A DNA stretch of 64,000 bases from Algibacter sp. L1A34 (GTDB taxonomy: Bacteria > Bacteroidota > Bacteroidia > Flavobacteriales > Flavobacteriaceae): the NCBI RefSeq assembly GCF_009796805.1, contig NZ_CP047029.1, forward strand, positions 2,056,501 to 2,120,500. Reading direction: 5' to 3'. A program made the translations under genes and the position numbers. Positions 1-9,000 of this stretch are shown piece by piece. The notes under the pieces were generated by a model. The model did no database searches, had not been told where the DNA came from, and saw nothing but the letters and a program-made list of their open reading frames with translations. The stretch's first letter is position 1. Each line of letters starts with the position of its first letter.

Positions 1-119
1 GCCTTAATTCTACTATTTTTGTTAATTGAAAGATTAAGCTTGCCGCGATAAGGTGTTTTTTCTTCATCTTGATTAAAGCCTTCAATAGTATATTTTCCGA
101 TAATGTCGTTTATAGTCAT
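1..119 (-). CDS. Hypothetical protein, N-terminal part only (runs off the left edge)
   Basis: Reading the minus strand from an ATG at 119 gives an open frame to the window edge (39 codons) that starts MTINDIIGKYTIEG and continues with a charged, turn-rich stretch (NQDEEKTPYRGKL). The alternating pattern looks like the first strands of a small beta-barrel or lipocalin-like protein, but this is only an impression from 39 residues. There is no signal peptide. The gene is divergent from the coiled-coil gene that starts at 207, with 87 bases between the starts. That arrangement argues against any start for the neighbour inside this frame. The 3' part is outside the window. Confidence 0.45.
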   Translation of the reverse strand, partial: MTINDIIGKYTIEGFNQDEEKTPYRGKLNLSINKNSRIK

Positions 120-206
120 ATTCAGCAAAGTTATCGAATTCTAGGCGTGAATTTCTTTAAAAAGGGCCATACTATTCTAGAAATGTTTAAATTGGAGCAT
201 TATTAC

Positions 207-2564
207 ATGATTAAATTCTTACGAAAATTAATTTCATTTAAAAATAAAATTTTGATTAAATACATTTACTTTTTATTGTTCTCTGTGACTTTGTTTGCTC
301 AAGAAATTAGTATACCTACTAAGTTTTTAGAAGATGGTAATTTATATAAAAATTTGAACAAGAGTTCAAATCAATTATCGGGACCTTTAGCAGCATTTAG
401 TATAGATGAAAAATGTGTGGTTATTGGCTTTTTAGGAAGAGATAATTATAAAGTTAAATACAAGGAATGGGAAGGTGTTGTTAAGGATATCGATTTGTTG
501 GTTAACGAAAAAATGTCCGATTTATATTTCGATTTTCAAGAAAAGGAAAGTAAAAAAGCAATTGAGTTGGAAAACACTCGAAAGAAGAAAATGCGGGAGC
601 TTATTAAGTATGGCGAAGTGCTCTCTGACGAAAAAAGACAACAAATAATTAATGATTCTATTGCTAAAAGAAAGGCTGAAAATTTAGAGAAATTACGAGT
701 TGCCGATTCTATTTCACAAGCTAAAGCTGCTCAAGAAAAACAGTTGCAGTTTATGCGTGCACAGGCTTTAAAGCAAGCTGAGGAACTTGAGGCTAAGCGT
801 GTAAAAGATTCAATAGCTAAAGCAAAGGAAGTTGAGCGATTACGTTTTAATAATATAAAAGCTCAAGAATTAAAATTAGCGGTAGAGCGAGAAGCAGAGC
901 GTGTTAAAGATTCTGTTTTAAAAGTAGAAAAGGTAGAAAAAGAACGGCTAGAAAAAGAGCGAATTTCGACTTTAAAACTAGAAGCTCAACTAGAAGTTGA
1001 GCGTATAAAAGATTCTATTTCTCGGGTAAAAAAAGAAGAGAAAGAACGATTAGAGTTTGAAAAGGCACAAGAAAAGGCTTTGGAAAAAGCAGCCGAATTA
1101 GAAGTTAAGCGTGTTAACGATTCTATAACTAAGGCTGAAGTTGCTGAGAAAAAGCGATTAGATTTTGAAATGGATCAAATAAAAGCTTTGAATAAAGCCG
1201 CAGAGCAAAAGAGAGAACGTGTAAAGGATTCAATTATAAAAATCAAAGAAGCAGATGATAAACGTTTAGAGTTGGAGCGAACAAAAGCTTTAGCCTTAAA
1301 GGAAGCTGAAAAGTTGGAAGCTAAGCGTATAAGTGATTCAATCGCTAAAGTAAAAGCCATTGAGAAAAAGAAGTTGGAGTTTGAAAAAGAACAAGCTGCA
1401 ATCAAGAAAAGAGCAGAAGAACTTGAATCTAAACGTGTTAATGATTCTTTGGTTAAAGTAGAAGAAGTTAGGTTACAGCGTTTAGAGAACGAGCGAGTGG
1501 CTGCTTTAAAGCGAGAAGTAGAGTTAGAGCGAATACGCTTAAAAGATTCGGCTTTTCAAGCAAAGGTAGATGAGAATAAGCGTTTGGAGGATTTGGCTTT
1601 AAAGAAAGCAGCTGATGAAAAACGTTTAATTTTTGAAAAGGAAAGAGCTAAAGCTCAAGAACGTGCATTTGAATTGGAGACTAAGCGTGTAAAAGATTCT
1701 CTTAATAAAGCTGAGGTTAATGAGAATAAACGATTAGAAATTGAAAGAGAAAGCGCGAAAGCGCAAAAAAGAGCGACCGAGTTAGAAGCTAATCGATTAA
1801 AAGAGGCACTAGAAAAGGCGGAAGCTGAAGCTTTGAAAAAAGAACGTTTGGAGGTTGAGCAAAATCAAGCTCTAAAGCAAGAGAAGGAAATTGAAACTGC
1901 TCGAGTGAGCGATTCGATAAATAAAGTGAATGCGGCACATATTGAGCGTTTAAAAAGTGAGCATGCCGTAGCTTTAAAAGAAGCTGAAGAGAAGCAGCAG
2001 TTATCTGATAATCATGCTGAAGCTATTAAACAGGCCGTTGAACTGGAGGCGAATAGGATTAGAGATTCAATAGCTAGAGTTAATGCAATTAATGATCAAG
2101 ATGTTAGGCTTATTACCGAAAATGAGAATTCTGAAAGAATGCAATTTCGTAATAGTTGTCATTATATATTAGATGAATATGATGATTTTACTAAAAAAGC
2201 GACAATAAAAACAAAGGCTTACACTATAAGTGAAAACTTAAATATCGAATTGTTTAAGTACGGTAAAAAGGTATCGGTATTTATCAATTCATCTATAGAT
2301 TTGGGTTGCGTTAGTTATCTATCTCATAGTCGTTCTAAGGTAGCGGTTCAGTTAGAAAACAATAGAGTTATTACTTTATATCACTCTTGGAATATGGAGT
2401 GTGGTGAGTTTTTGTTTAAAGCAGATTTGACTAATTCGCAAATTTTAAATCTTGAAAAATCGCCAATAAAATCAATTAAGCTAAGAGGGACTAAAGGTTT
2501 TCGAGAAATTGAAAATATTAGTTATAAAGAGTTTTTTATGGATAAGCTTAAATGTGTTGAATAG
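207..2564 (+). CDS. Secreted coiled-coil repeat protein with flanking SH3-like segments
   Basis: About 785 residues from the ATG at 207, which has GGAG ten bases upstream. An in-frame ATG at 69 is possible but would run through the divergent gene at the left edge. The N-terminus has a basic stretch, a hydrophobic core and a cleavage-like LFAQE, so export is likely. Residues about 75-115 (CVVIGFLGRDNYKVKYKEWEG) look like a small SH3-type barrel. The centre, about residues 150-640, is a highly charged helix built from roughly 14 repeats of 34-36 residues, most marked by a KR-[VI]-[KN]-DS-[IL]-xK motif followed by ExKRLExE. The C-terminal 140 residues are non-repetitive and again look beta-rich (VSVFINSSIDLGCVSY). 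I recognise no enzyme motif. A structural or scaffold role in the periplasm or at the envelope is the most that can be inferred. Confidence 0.75.
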   Translation: MIKFLRKLISFKNKILIKYIYFLLFSVTLFAQEISIPTKFLEDGNLYKNLNKSSNQLSGPLAAFSIDEKCVVIGFLGRDNYKVKYKEWEGVVKDIDLLVNEKMSDLYFDFQEKESKKAIELENTRKKKMRELIKYGEVLSDEKRQQIINDSIAKRKAENLEKLRVADSISQAKAAQEKQLQFMRAQALKQAEELEAKRVKDSIAKAKEVERLRFNNIKAQELKLAVEREAERVKDSVLKVEKVEKERLEKERISTLKLEAQLEVERIKDSISRVKKEEKERLEFEKAQEKALEKAAELEVKRVNDSITKAEVAEKKRLDFEMDQIKALNKAAEQKRERVKDSIIKIKEADDKRLELERTKALALKEAEKLEAKRISDSIAKVKAIEKKKLEFEKEQAAIKKRAEELESKRVNDSLVKVEEVRLQRLENERVAALKREVELERIRLKDSAFQAKVDENKRLEDLALKKAADEKRLIFEKERAKAQERAFELETKRVKDSLNKAEVNENKRLEIERESAKAQKRATELEANRLKEALEKAEAEALKKERLEVEQNQALKQEKEIETARVSDSINKVNAAHIERLKSEHAVALKEAEEKQQLSDNHAEAIKQAVELEANRIRDSIARVNAINDQDVRLITENENSERMQFRNSCHYILDEYDDFTKKATIKTKAYTISENLNIELFKYGKKVSVFINSSIDLGCVSYLSHSRSKVAVQLENNRVITLYHSWNMECGEFLFKADLTNSQILNLEKSPIKSIKLRGTKGFREIENISYKEFFMDKLKCVE

Positions 2565-2684
2565 AGGTTTGTTTTAGTGTTTGGAAGTTTTGTTTAAAAC
2601 ATATTTATTTGAAAAAGGGTGTTTTTCCTCTTATGTAGGAATGTTATAGTTTTTAACTTTGAAATCACACAAAATCAATGTTAT

Positions 2685-3404
2685 ATGAAAACTTTTAATC
2701 CATTTTTAATTATTCCCTTATTGCTATGTACTTTTCTTTTTTCTTGCGGCCAATTAAAAGGTGAAAAAAGCATGGAAAACTCTAAATCTCGAGATGTTTT
2801 ACTTCAAAATCATCTAATATCTTCAGCTCAAGGAAAGGAAATGTTTGCTGAATTTAACGAAAATAGAACTAAGATTATCGAAGGGACGCTTCAGGAGAAA
2901 TACAAAGACAATGATTTTGAAGACACGAAGTTTATTTGGTATTCATTAGATGAGATAAAAGCTTATTTACAATACATCGAATCTATTCAAAAAGCTAACC
3001 CAAAACAAGATGTTTCTGGTCTTAGAATATATTTTGCCGCCTATCCTAATTCTAAGAAGTTTAAGAGCGGAAAATCTATTAAGCATCCTAAACAGCAAAC
3101 TGTTTTCATGATTCCAACGGTTGGTGTTGACTTAGGCGAAAAAAAACATAAAAGCATGAACCATTTACCATTCATTATAAAATCAGATTCTAGTAATCCT
3201 TTAGCGGGACAATTTGAAATTGTTGATGAGCTGATGATTGATTTTAATAAGAAAAAACGACTTGAAATGTATTATAAAAAAGCACAGAATTTTCAAAAAG
3301 CAGGTGTAAACTTCAGTGCTAGTTTGTTTACTGCGCGAGCCGTAGAAACAAGTACTATTTATAATGAAGGAGAAATGATTCCGCCTCCATATAAACTTGA
3401 TTAA
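2685..3404 (+). CDS. Lipoprotein of unknown function
   Basis: The chosen ATG at 2685 gives 239 residues starting MKTFNPFLIIPLLLCTFLFSC, a clear type II signal with lipobox LFSC; upstream starts would add an unlikely N-terminal extension. The mature part is hydrophilic with a mixed alpha/beta look and segments such as IWYSLDEIKAYLQYIE and LRIYFAAYPN. No catalytic motif is recognised. It lies 10 bases upstream of a membrane protein gene that overlaps a histidine kinase gene, so the four genes probably form one transcription unit. In that setting an accessory or ligand-sensing lipoprotein for the kinase is plausible, but this rests only on position. Confidence 0.75.
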   Translation: MKTFNPFLIIPLLLCTFLFSCGQLKGEKSMENSKSRDVLLQNHLISSAQGKEMFAEFNENRTKIIEGTLQEKYKDNDFEDTKFIWYSLDEIKAYLQYIESIQKANPKQDVSGLRIYFAAYPNSKKFKSGKSIKHPKQQTVFMIPTVGVDLGEKKHKSMNHLPFIIKSDSSNPLAGQFEIVDELMIDFNKKKRLEMYYKKAQNFQKAGVNFSASLFTARAVETSTIYNEGEMIPPPYKLD

Positions 3405-3414
3405 TAATTAATAG

Positions 3415-4080
3415 ATGAGTATGTTTTTAGAGATCTCATTTATAACAATAAGAAGTTCTATAAAGTATATAGAGCTTCTTGTTGCTATTATAGGAACCTT
3501 GTATTTTTATAAATACAAGCATGAGTTCTTAAAATATTTTTTAATAATATTATGGTACACCGCTTTCAATGAGTTTTTTGGGTTTCTGTTAGGTAGAATG
3601 GGGTTTTCAACAAACTATATTATCTATAATATTTTTCATTTTATAAATTTTTCATTCTTATTTTTATTGTTTAATAGTTGTTTAAAAATAAAGAGTCATA
3701 AAAAATGGACTAAATTATTTTTAGCTATTTATGTACTAAGTTTTTTTATAAATATGTTTTTTCAAAACTATTTGTATCAAATACAAACCATTCCTTATTT
3801 AATAGCATCGGTGCTTCTTATAACAAGTATTGTTTTTTATTTTTCAGAAATATTAAATACTAATGAAGTTCTTTTTATAAAAACAAACCTCATGTTTTGG
3901 ATTAGTGTTGGGTATTTGCTTTACCTAGCCGGAAACATTCCTATTCGAGTAGTTAGAAATTATCTTTTCGAATTGGTTGATTTACAGAATGTTTTAGAAA
4001 TAAGTAGTATCTTAAGCATCGTCATGAATTTTTGTTTTATTTTAGGTTTTATATGGGGCGAGAAGGACAAGCAATATTAG
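3415..4080 (+). CDS. Multi-spanning inner-membrane protein, operon partner of the sensor kinase
   Basis: 221 residues with about six or seven hydrophobic segments (for example IELLVAIIGTLYFY, FLIILWYTAFNEFFGFLLG, FLFLLFNSCL, VLLITSIVFYF, FWISVGYLLYLAG, ISSILSIVMNFCFILGFIWG). The hydrophobic profile resembles the 7TM-type sensor modules that are often fused to kinases. Here it is a separate gene whose last 28 bases overlap the following kinase. The kinase itself has only one membrane helix, so this protein may supply its membrane sensing part. I do not recognise a named family. The overlap implies translational coupling and stoichiometric production. Confidence 0.8.
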   Translation: MSMFLEISFITIRSSIKYIELLVAIIGTLYFYKYKHEFLKYFLIILWYTAFNEFFGFLLGRMGFSTNYIIYNIFHFINFSFLFLLFNSCLKIKSHKKWTKLFLAIYVLSFFINMFFQNYLYQIQTIPYLIASVLLITSIVFYFSEILNTNEVLFIKTNLMFWISVGYLLYLAGNIPIRVVRNYLFELVDLQNVLEISSILSIVMNFCFILGFIWGEKDKQY

Positions 4081-4805
4081 TAGCCGTTTTTACATTAGTG
4101 TTTTTATGCTTAATACTTGTGGCTTTATTTGTTGTTTTTCATAGAAGAAAAAATCATTTATTGTTAAAGCAAAAGGAAATAGAAAAGCAATTTGAACAAG
4201 AAATAGCTAAAACTCAAATAGAAATAAGAGAAGAAACGTTTAGAAATATAAGTTGGGAATTACATGATAACATTGGTCAATTATTAACATTGGCAAAAAT
4301 ACAACTTCAAGATCCTAAAAATATTGAAGATGTAAAAGAAACTTTAAACAAAGGGTTGATCGAGTTGAGGTCGTTATCAAAACAGATAAATCCTGAGGCA
4401 TTAAAGTTAATGCGGTTTACAGAAGCGATTACTCAGGAAATTGAGAGGTTTAATAGGCTTAACTTTATTAAAGCTTCAATAGAAGTTTTAGGTGAAGAAA
4501 GATTAATGGAGGAAAAAACGGAAATTGTGCTGTTTAGAATCTTGCAAGAATTTTTTTCCAATACAATGAAACATGCAAAAGCAAGGCATTTGAGTGTAAT
4601 GGTTAATTTTAAGGACAAGGAGCTCTTAATAATTGCTAAAGATGATGGTAAAGGTTTCGATTCAGAAAAATCAAATAATTTTTCAGGAATTGGATTGTCC
4701 AACATAAAAAATAGAGCAAAATTAGTAAATGCAGGTGTTAGTATTTTTTCGAAACCAAACCAAGGTACACAATTAACTATTACTATAACTCATGAATCCA
4801 TATAA
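4053..4805 (+). CDS. Sensor histidine kinase, NarX/HisKA_3 type
   Basis: About 250 residues from the ATG at 4053 (MGREGQ); an ATG at 4032 is also in frame. One transmembrane helix (ILVAVFTLVFLCLILVALFVVF) is followed by a coiled linker, a dimerization/phospho-acceptor motif WELHDNIGQLL (the His of ELHD is the expected site) and an HATPase_c domain with ILQEFFSNTMKHAKA (N box), DDGKGFD (G1) and GIGLSNIKNRA (G2). This is the HisKA_3 architecture that pairs with NarL/FixJ-type regulators. The gene overlaps the upstream membrane protein by 28 bases and the downstream regulator by 14 bases. No extracellular sensing domain is present, which again points to the neighbouring membrane protein or lipoprotein as input. 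Confidence 0.93.
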   Translation: MGREGQAILVAVFTLVFLCLILVALFVVFHRRKNHLLLKQKEIEKQFEQEIAKTQIEIREETFRNISWELHDNIGQLLTLAKIQLQDPKNIEDVKETLNKGLIELRSLSKQINPEALKLMRFTEAITQEIERFNRLNFIKASIEVLGEERLMEEKTEIVLFRILQEFFSNTMKHAKARHLSVMVNFKDKELLIIAKDDGKGFDSEKSNNFSGIGLSNIKNRAKLVNAGVSIFSKPNQGTQLTITITHESI

Positions 4806-5433
4806 GGTAGTCATTGTTGAAGATCATATTTTGTTGTCTCAGGCAATTGCTGGTTTGGTGAATGCCTTTAGTAGATTTGAAGTGCCTTATCAATGTAATA
4901 ACGGGCAGGAGCTATTGGATAAATTAAAATTCCCTAATAATATTCCGGATATTGTATTAATGGATGTAAATATGCCTATTCTAAATGGTATAGAAACTAC
5001 GGAAATTATTAAAAACGAATACCCTCAAATAAAGGTAATTGCTCTTTCGGTTGAAGGAACAGATGAAACCATTATAAAAATGTTAAAAGCAGGAGCCAAA
5101 GGTTATTTGCTTAAAGACGTTGAAAAAGAAGTTTTAGAAGTGGCGCTAAAAGAAGTTATTAGTACAGGGTATTATCATACAAAAGAGGTGTCGAATATTT
5201 TAGTGAATTCTTTAAATGATGAACGAGGTACGGTTTGTAAATTAAAAGAAAGAGAATTAGAATTTATTAAACTTGTTTGTTCAGAATTAACTTATAGAGA
5301 AATTGCTGAAAAAATGTTTTTAAGTCCCAAAACAATTGATGGCTATCGTGATACTTTATTTCAGAAACTACAAGTTAAAAATAAAATAGGTTTAGTGCTT
5401 TATGCTATTAAGAATAAGATTGTGTATTTATAA
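4792..5433 (+). CDS. Response regulator, NarL/LuxR family
   Basis: 213 residues. The receiver domain (1-125) shows the acidic pair E10-D11, the phospho-acceptor D58 in LMDVNMP and the lysine in GYLLKD. A LuxR-type helix-turn-helix occupies about 148-210 (LKERELEFIKLVCSELTYREIAEKMFLSPKTIDGYRDTLFQKL). It overlaps the kinase gene by 14 bases and is clearly its cognate partner. Its targets are not visible from sequence. The giant T9SS adhesin gene 588 bases downstream, on the same strand, is a candidate target by position only. Confidence 0.95.
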   Translation: MNPYKVVIVEDHILLSQAIAGLVNAFSRFEVPYQCNNGQELLDKLKFPNNIPDIVLMDVNMPILNGIETTEIIKNEYPQIKVIALSVEGTDETIIKMLKAGAKGYLLKDVEKEVLEVALKEVISTGYYHTKEVSNILVNSLNDERGTVCKLKERELEFIKLVCSELTYREIAEKMFLSPKTIDGYRDTLFQKLQVKNKIGLVLYAIKNKIVYL

Positions 5434-6020
5434 AACACGTGTTCCGATATTTATAGTTATTTCTTGAAAAAAAATGTTGTGGTGGTTTTTATTATTTAGC
5501 GAGTTAGTCTCCATTTAATTAATTTGGATCTTTAAAAGATAAATACAATAAACTCTTCAAATCTGTAAAAACGATATTTTCAAATTTTTTAATATTCTTA
5601 TTTCAATTTTAATGTATTATGTTTTTTTTTTGATATGTTTTTTTTTAAATGAAACGATTTTTGTGTTAATCTCATGTTTTTTTTTGAGAGATGAATAAAT
5701 GTAAATTGCAAATTTTAAATTGTTCTTCTTACTTTTTTTGTAATTTTTCACTCTCTTTTTATGTAGACGAGTTCTTTTTATCGGTAATTCATGCTTTTTG
5801 TCTATTTTTTTTATTTCATCTGTTTTTTTTTGTTAAAAAATTGGCGATTTTTTTATTTTAGATAATTACTGATTATAAAATTTGTCTTAAAAAAACGTTA
5901 AAAGTTTAGTTGTTTTTTTACATTTGTTAATGTAAATCCTACAAAATTTCACTCTTAATTAATATTAGAGATTTATTTTATTCTTTTCAATTACTAACAC
6001 ATAATTATAATACTTTTTAA
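5434..6020 (+). other. T-rich 587-base gap before the giant adhesin gene
   Basis: No convincing reading frame is present. The coding strand is very T-rich, with many runs of 7 to 10 T (for example around 5618-5632, 5639-5646, 5678-5687 and 5912-5919). No GC-rich stem followed by T was found, so there is no clear terminator for the regulator gene. The 3' part holds a candidate promoter element (listed separately). The length and composition fit a long leader or regulatory region for the 13.5-kb gene. Confidence 0.5.
5919..5926 (+). promoter_or_regulatory. Candidate -7 element (TAnnTTTG) for the giant adhesin operon
   Basis: TACATTTG matches the Bacteroidota -7 consensus TAnnTTTG exactly. It lies 94 bases before the ATG at 6021. 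The -33 region has only a weak GTT match near 5897, so this is a moderate prediction. Confidence 0.35.
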
Positions 6021-9000
6021 ATGGATAATTTTTACCTACTTAAGAAAATAAATAATTTAAAGTTGTTTATTTTTTTTGCTTTTACTTTGTTCTTAGGAAT
6101 TAGCTCATTGCACGCGCAATCATGTACCATAAATGCTGGTGTTGATCGAACAATTTGTGCTAATGATGTTTTTCAGTTAGATGGAAACTCACCAGATGCA
6201 TATGCCGATGGGCCAACATGGATGCAAATTGGTGGGCCTTCAGTAATAATAAGCGACCCTTCAATAGATAATCCTATAATTACGGGTTTCTCAGGAGGAA
6301 ACACTTATGAGTTTCAGCTCTCTGCAGTTTGTCCTAATGGAGATACACCGTCTCAAACAGTTTCTATTACGGTAGAATCTATTACGGTTGCAGATGCTGG
6401 TTCAGATGTGGCTTCTTGTCCAGATAGTTCGGGGGCGTTAATTATAAATGCTAATGCTCCAACTAATTCGGGAGAAATGGGTGCTTGGTCTGTAAGTGGA
6501 AGTAATGGTGCAGGTGTTACTATTAATCAGCCTACTTCAGCAACATCTACAATTTCTTTAGCTGACGGTAGCGCAGGAACTACGGTTTTAAGATGGACTA
6601 TTTCGGGAGATGATTATGCTCCAGGACAATCTTGTGAGTCTTATGATGAAATTACAATAACTAATTATGGAGGAGAAGAGCCAGTTGATGCTGGTGCAGA
6701 TCAAACATTATCTAATTGTTATACAGTAAGCCAAAGTACTAATTTAGATGGTAGTTTTGCTGGTAATAATATAAATGGTCAAGTAGGTACTTGGTTATTT
6801 GTTACTGGGCCTTCAAACCCTACAATAAGTAGTCCAAATACTAATAATACAGGTGTTTCTGGTTTAGTAGAAGGTGTATATGTTTTTAGATGGGATGTTG
6901 TTGGACCTTGTGTTTCAGGCAGTGATACAGTTACAGTAACTGTACCGGAAGCGACTCAAGATGTTACACAAGCTACTATTTCTAATGATGATCAACGTTT
7001 TTGTGATGCATCAATTACTGAAACAACTTTAGTAGGTAATTCACCCGACTTTACAAATGAAACTGTATTGTGGGAAAAAACATCGGGAGGAACTGTAACT
7101 ATTGTGGATCCTACGAGCTCTACAACACAAATTACAGGACTTACATCTCCAGGTAGTTATCAATTTAGCTATACTATTACAAACTCAGTGACTAGTTGTA
7201 CATCTACAGATTTTGTTAGAGTTATATATAATGTAGATACTATTAGTATAAGCGCGAATTCTGGAAACGATATTGTTGGGGATTGTGGGGAGACTGAAAT
7301 ATCTGTTCCGTATACTTCTACAAGTGGAAACGTATCAGAATATAGTATTGTTAGTGGTCCAGGAGCTTCTGGGATAACATTTCCAACAAATTATACAAAT
7401 TTAGGAAGTGAAGATAGTGGTACAACTACTATACAAGTTTTTGGTGTTCCTGGTATAACTTCTTTTGATGTTCCTGGTACATATACGGTAAACTTTAGAA
7501 GGCGAAGAAGTGGAAACCTTTTACAAGGTTGTGATGTTGCTAACGATGCCATAAATATAATTATTTCAAGAGCTATATCTGGTGCTGCTGCAGGGTCGCC
7601 TCAAACATTTACATGCGGGCAAACAGATGGAACGCTTGCAGGTAGTACTATTAATGTAGGAGAGACTTCGGTTTGGTCTCAGATATCTGGTCCAAGTACA
7701 GCAGATATTTCAGATATTTATGCTCAAACACCAGGTCTTTTAAATCTTATTCCTGGAGAATATGTATTTAGATATACAGTAACCGCTGGACCAAATTGTA
7801 CGCCACCAGCAGTGTCAGACACTAGTGTTTTTGTATCGCCTATAGATAATGATCCGGTTGAAGCTGGAGGTGATCAAACCGTTTGTTATAATGCGCCAGT
7901 ACAATTAGATGCAGATCCAGCATTAGCGAGTCAAACAGGAACATGGTCATCTACAGATCCTAATGTTGTTTTTGAAGATGAGAACGACCCAAAGACTATA
8001 GCTACAGGGTTTTCATTAGCATCAACAGATTATATTTTAACATGGTCTCTATTAAATGAATTCGCATACTGTGGTGAAGCTGCAACTGATACTGTAACTA
8101 TAACAACTACTAGCGATGAATCGCCAACAGTTGCAGATGCAGGAGCAGATTTTTGCTTTGGGCAAGGTGTTACAACAATAGCGAACTTAGCAGGAAATAC
8201 ACCCGATATTGATGAAATGGGAACTTGGACACAGATTACAGGTCCAAGCGCAGTTTCTTTTACATCCCCAAATAGCGAAACTTCTGAAGTTACAGGCTTG
8301 ATAGATGGTGAGTACGAATTTCAATGGGAAATCGCTTATACAGCACCAGTACCTAATGCTTGTCTTTCAACATCGGATACGGTGCTAGTAGTTGTTGCAG
8401 ATTCTAGCACAACTGTATATGCTGGTCCAGACCAATTGGAATTATGTTTAGGTACTTCTCTATCTTTTATTATGGATGCAGACTCCGCGCCAGATGGAGG
8501 GCAAGGAACATGGGCTTTAGTTTCTGGATTAGGTGGATATACTGTTGATGATATTAATAGTCCTAAAGCAACATTTTCAGACTTATTAGACGGAACTTAT
8601 GTTTTTGAATGGGTTATTGATTTTGGAGGTTGTACAGCCTCTGCTACACCAGATCAAGTTACTATTGAAGTAGGTATTCCTCCAACAGAAGCAGTTATAC
8701 CAGATGCAACTCAAATAATTTGTGCGGCAACAAACACAACTATTTTTGCAGAACCTTTGGGTAATCCAAATTCTGAAAGCGGAAGTTGGACTGTGGTTTC
8801 AGGACCAAATACACCTACTATAGATAATCCAGGGAGTAATTCAATAAGTGTAACAAATCTAATCACGGGTTCTTATGTGTTTAGATGGACAATTGTTGGA
8901 AGCTCAACATTTTGTCCAAGTTCTTCAGATGATATAACAATTGATGTTTATGGACCTGCAACGGCAGGAACAGACCAAGACCTTTGTATGGTTAACAGTG

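Noticed and set aside
69-206. Upstream start for the coiled-coil protein gene
   Set aside because: It would overlap the divergent gene on the minus strand and bury the signal sequence 46 residues inside. The ATG at 207 has a GGAG upstream.
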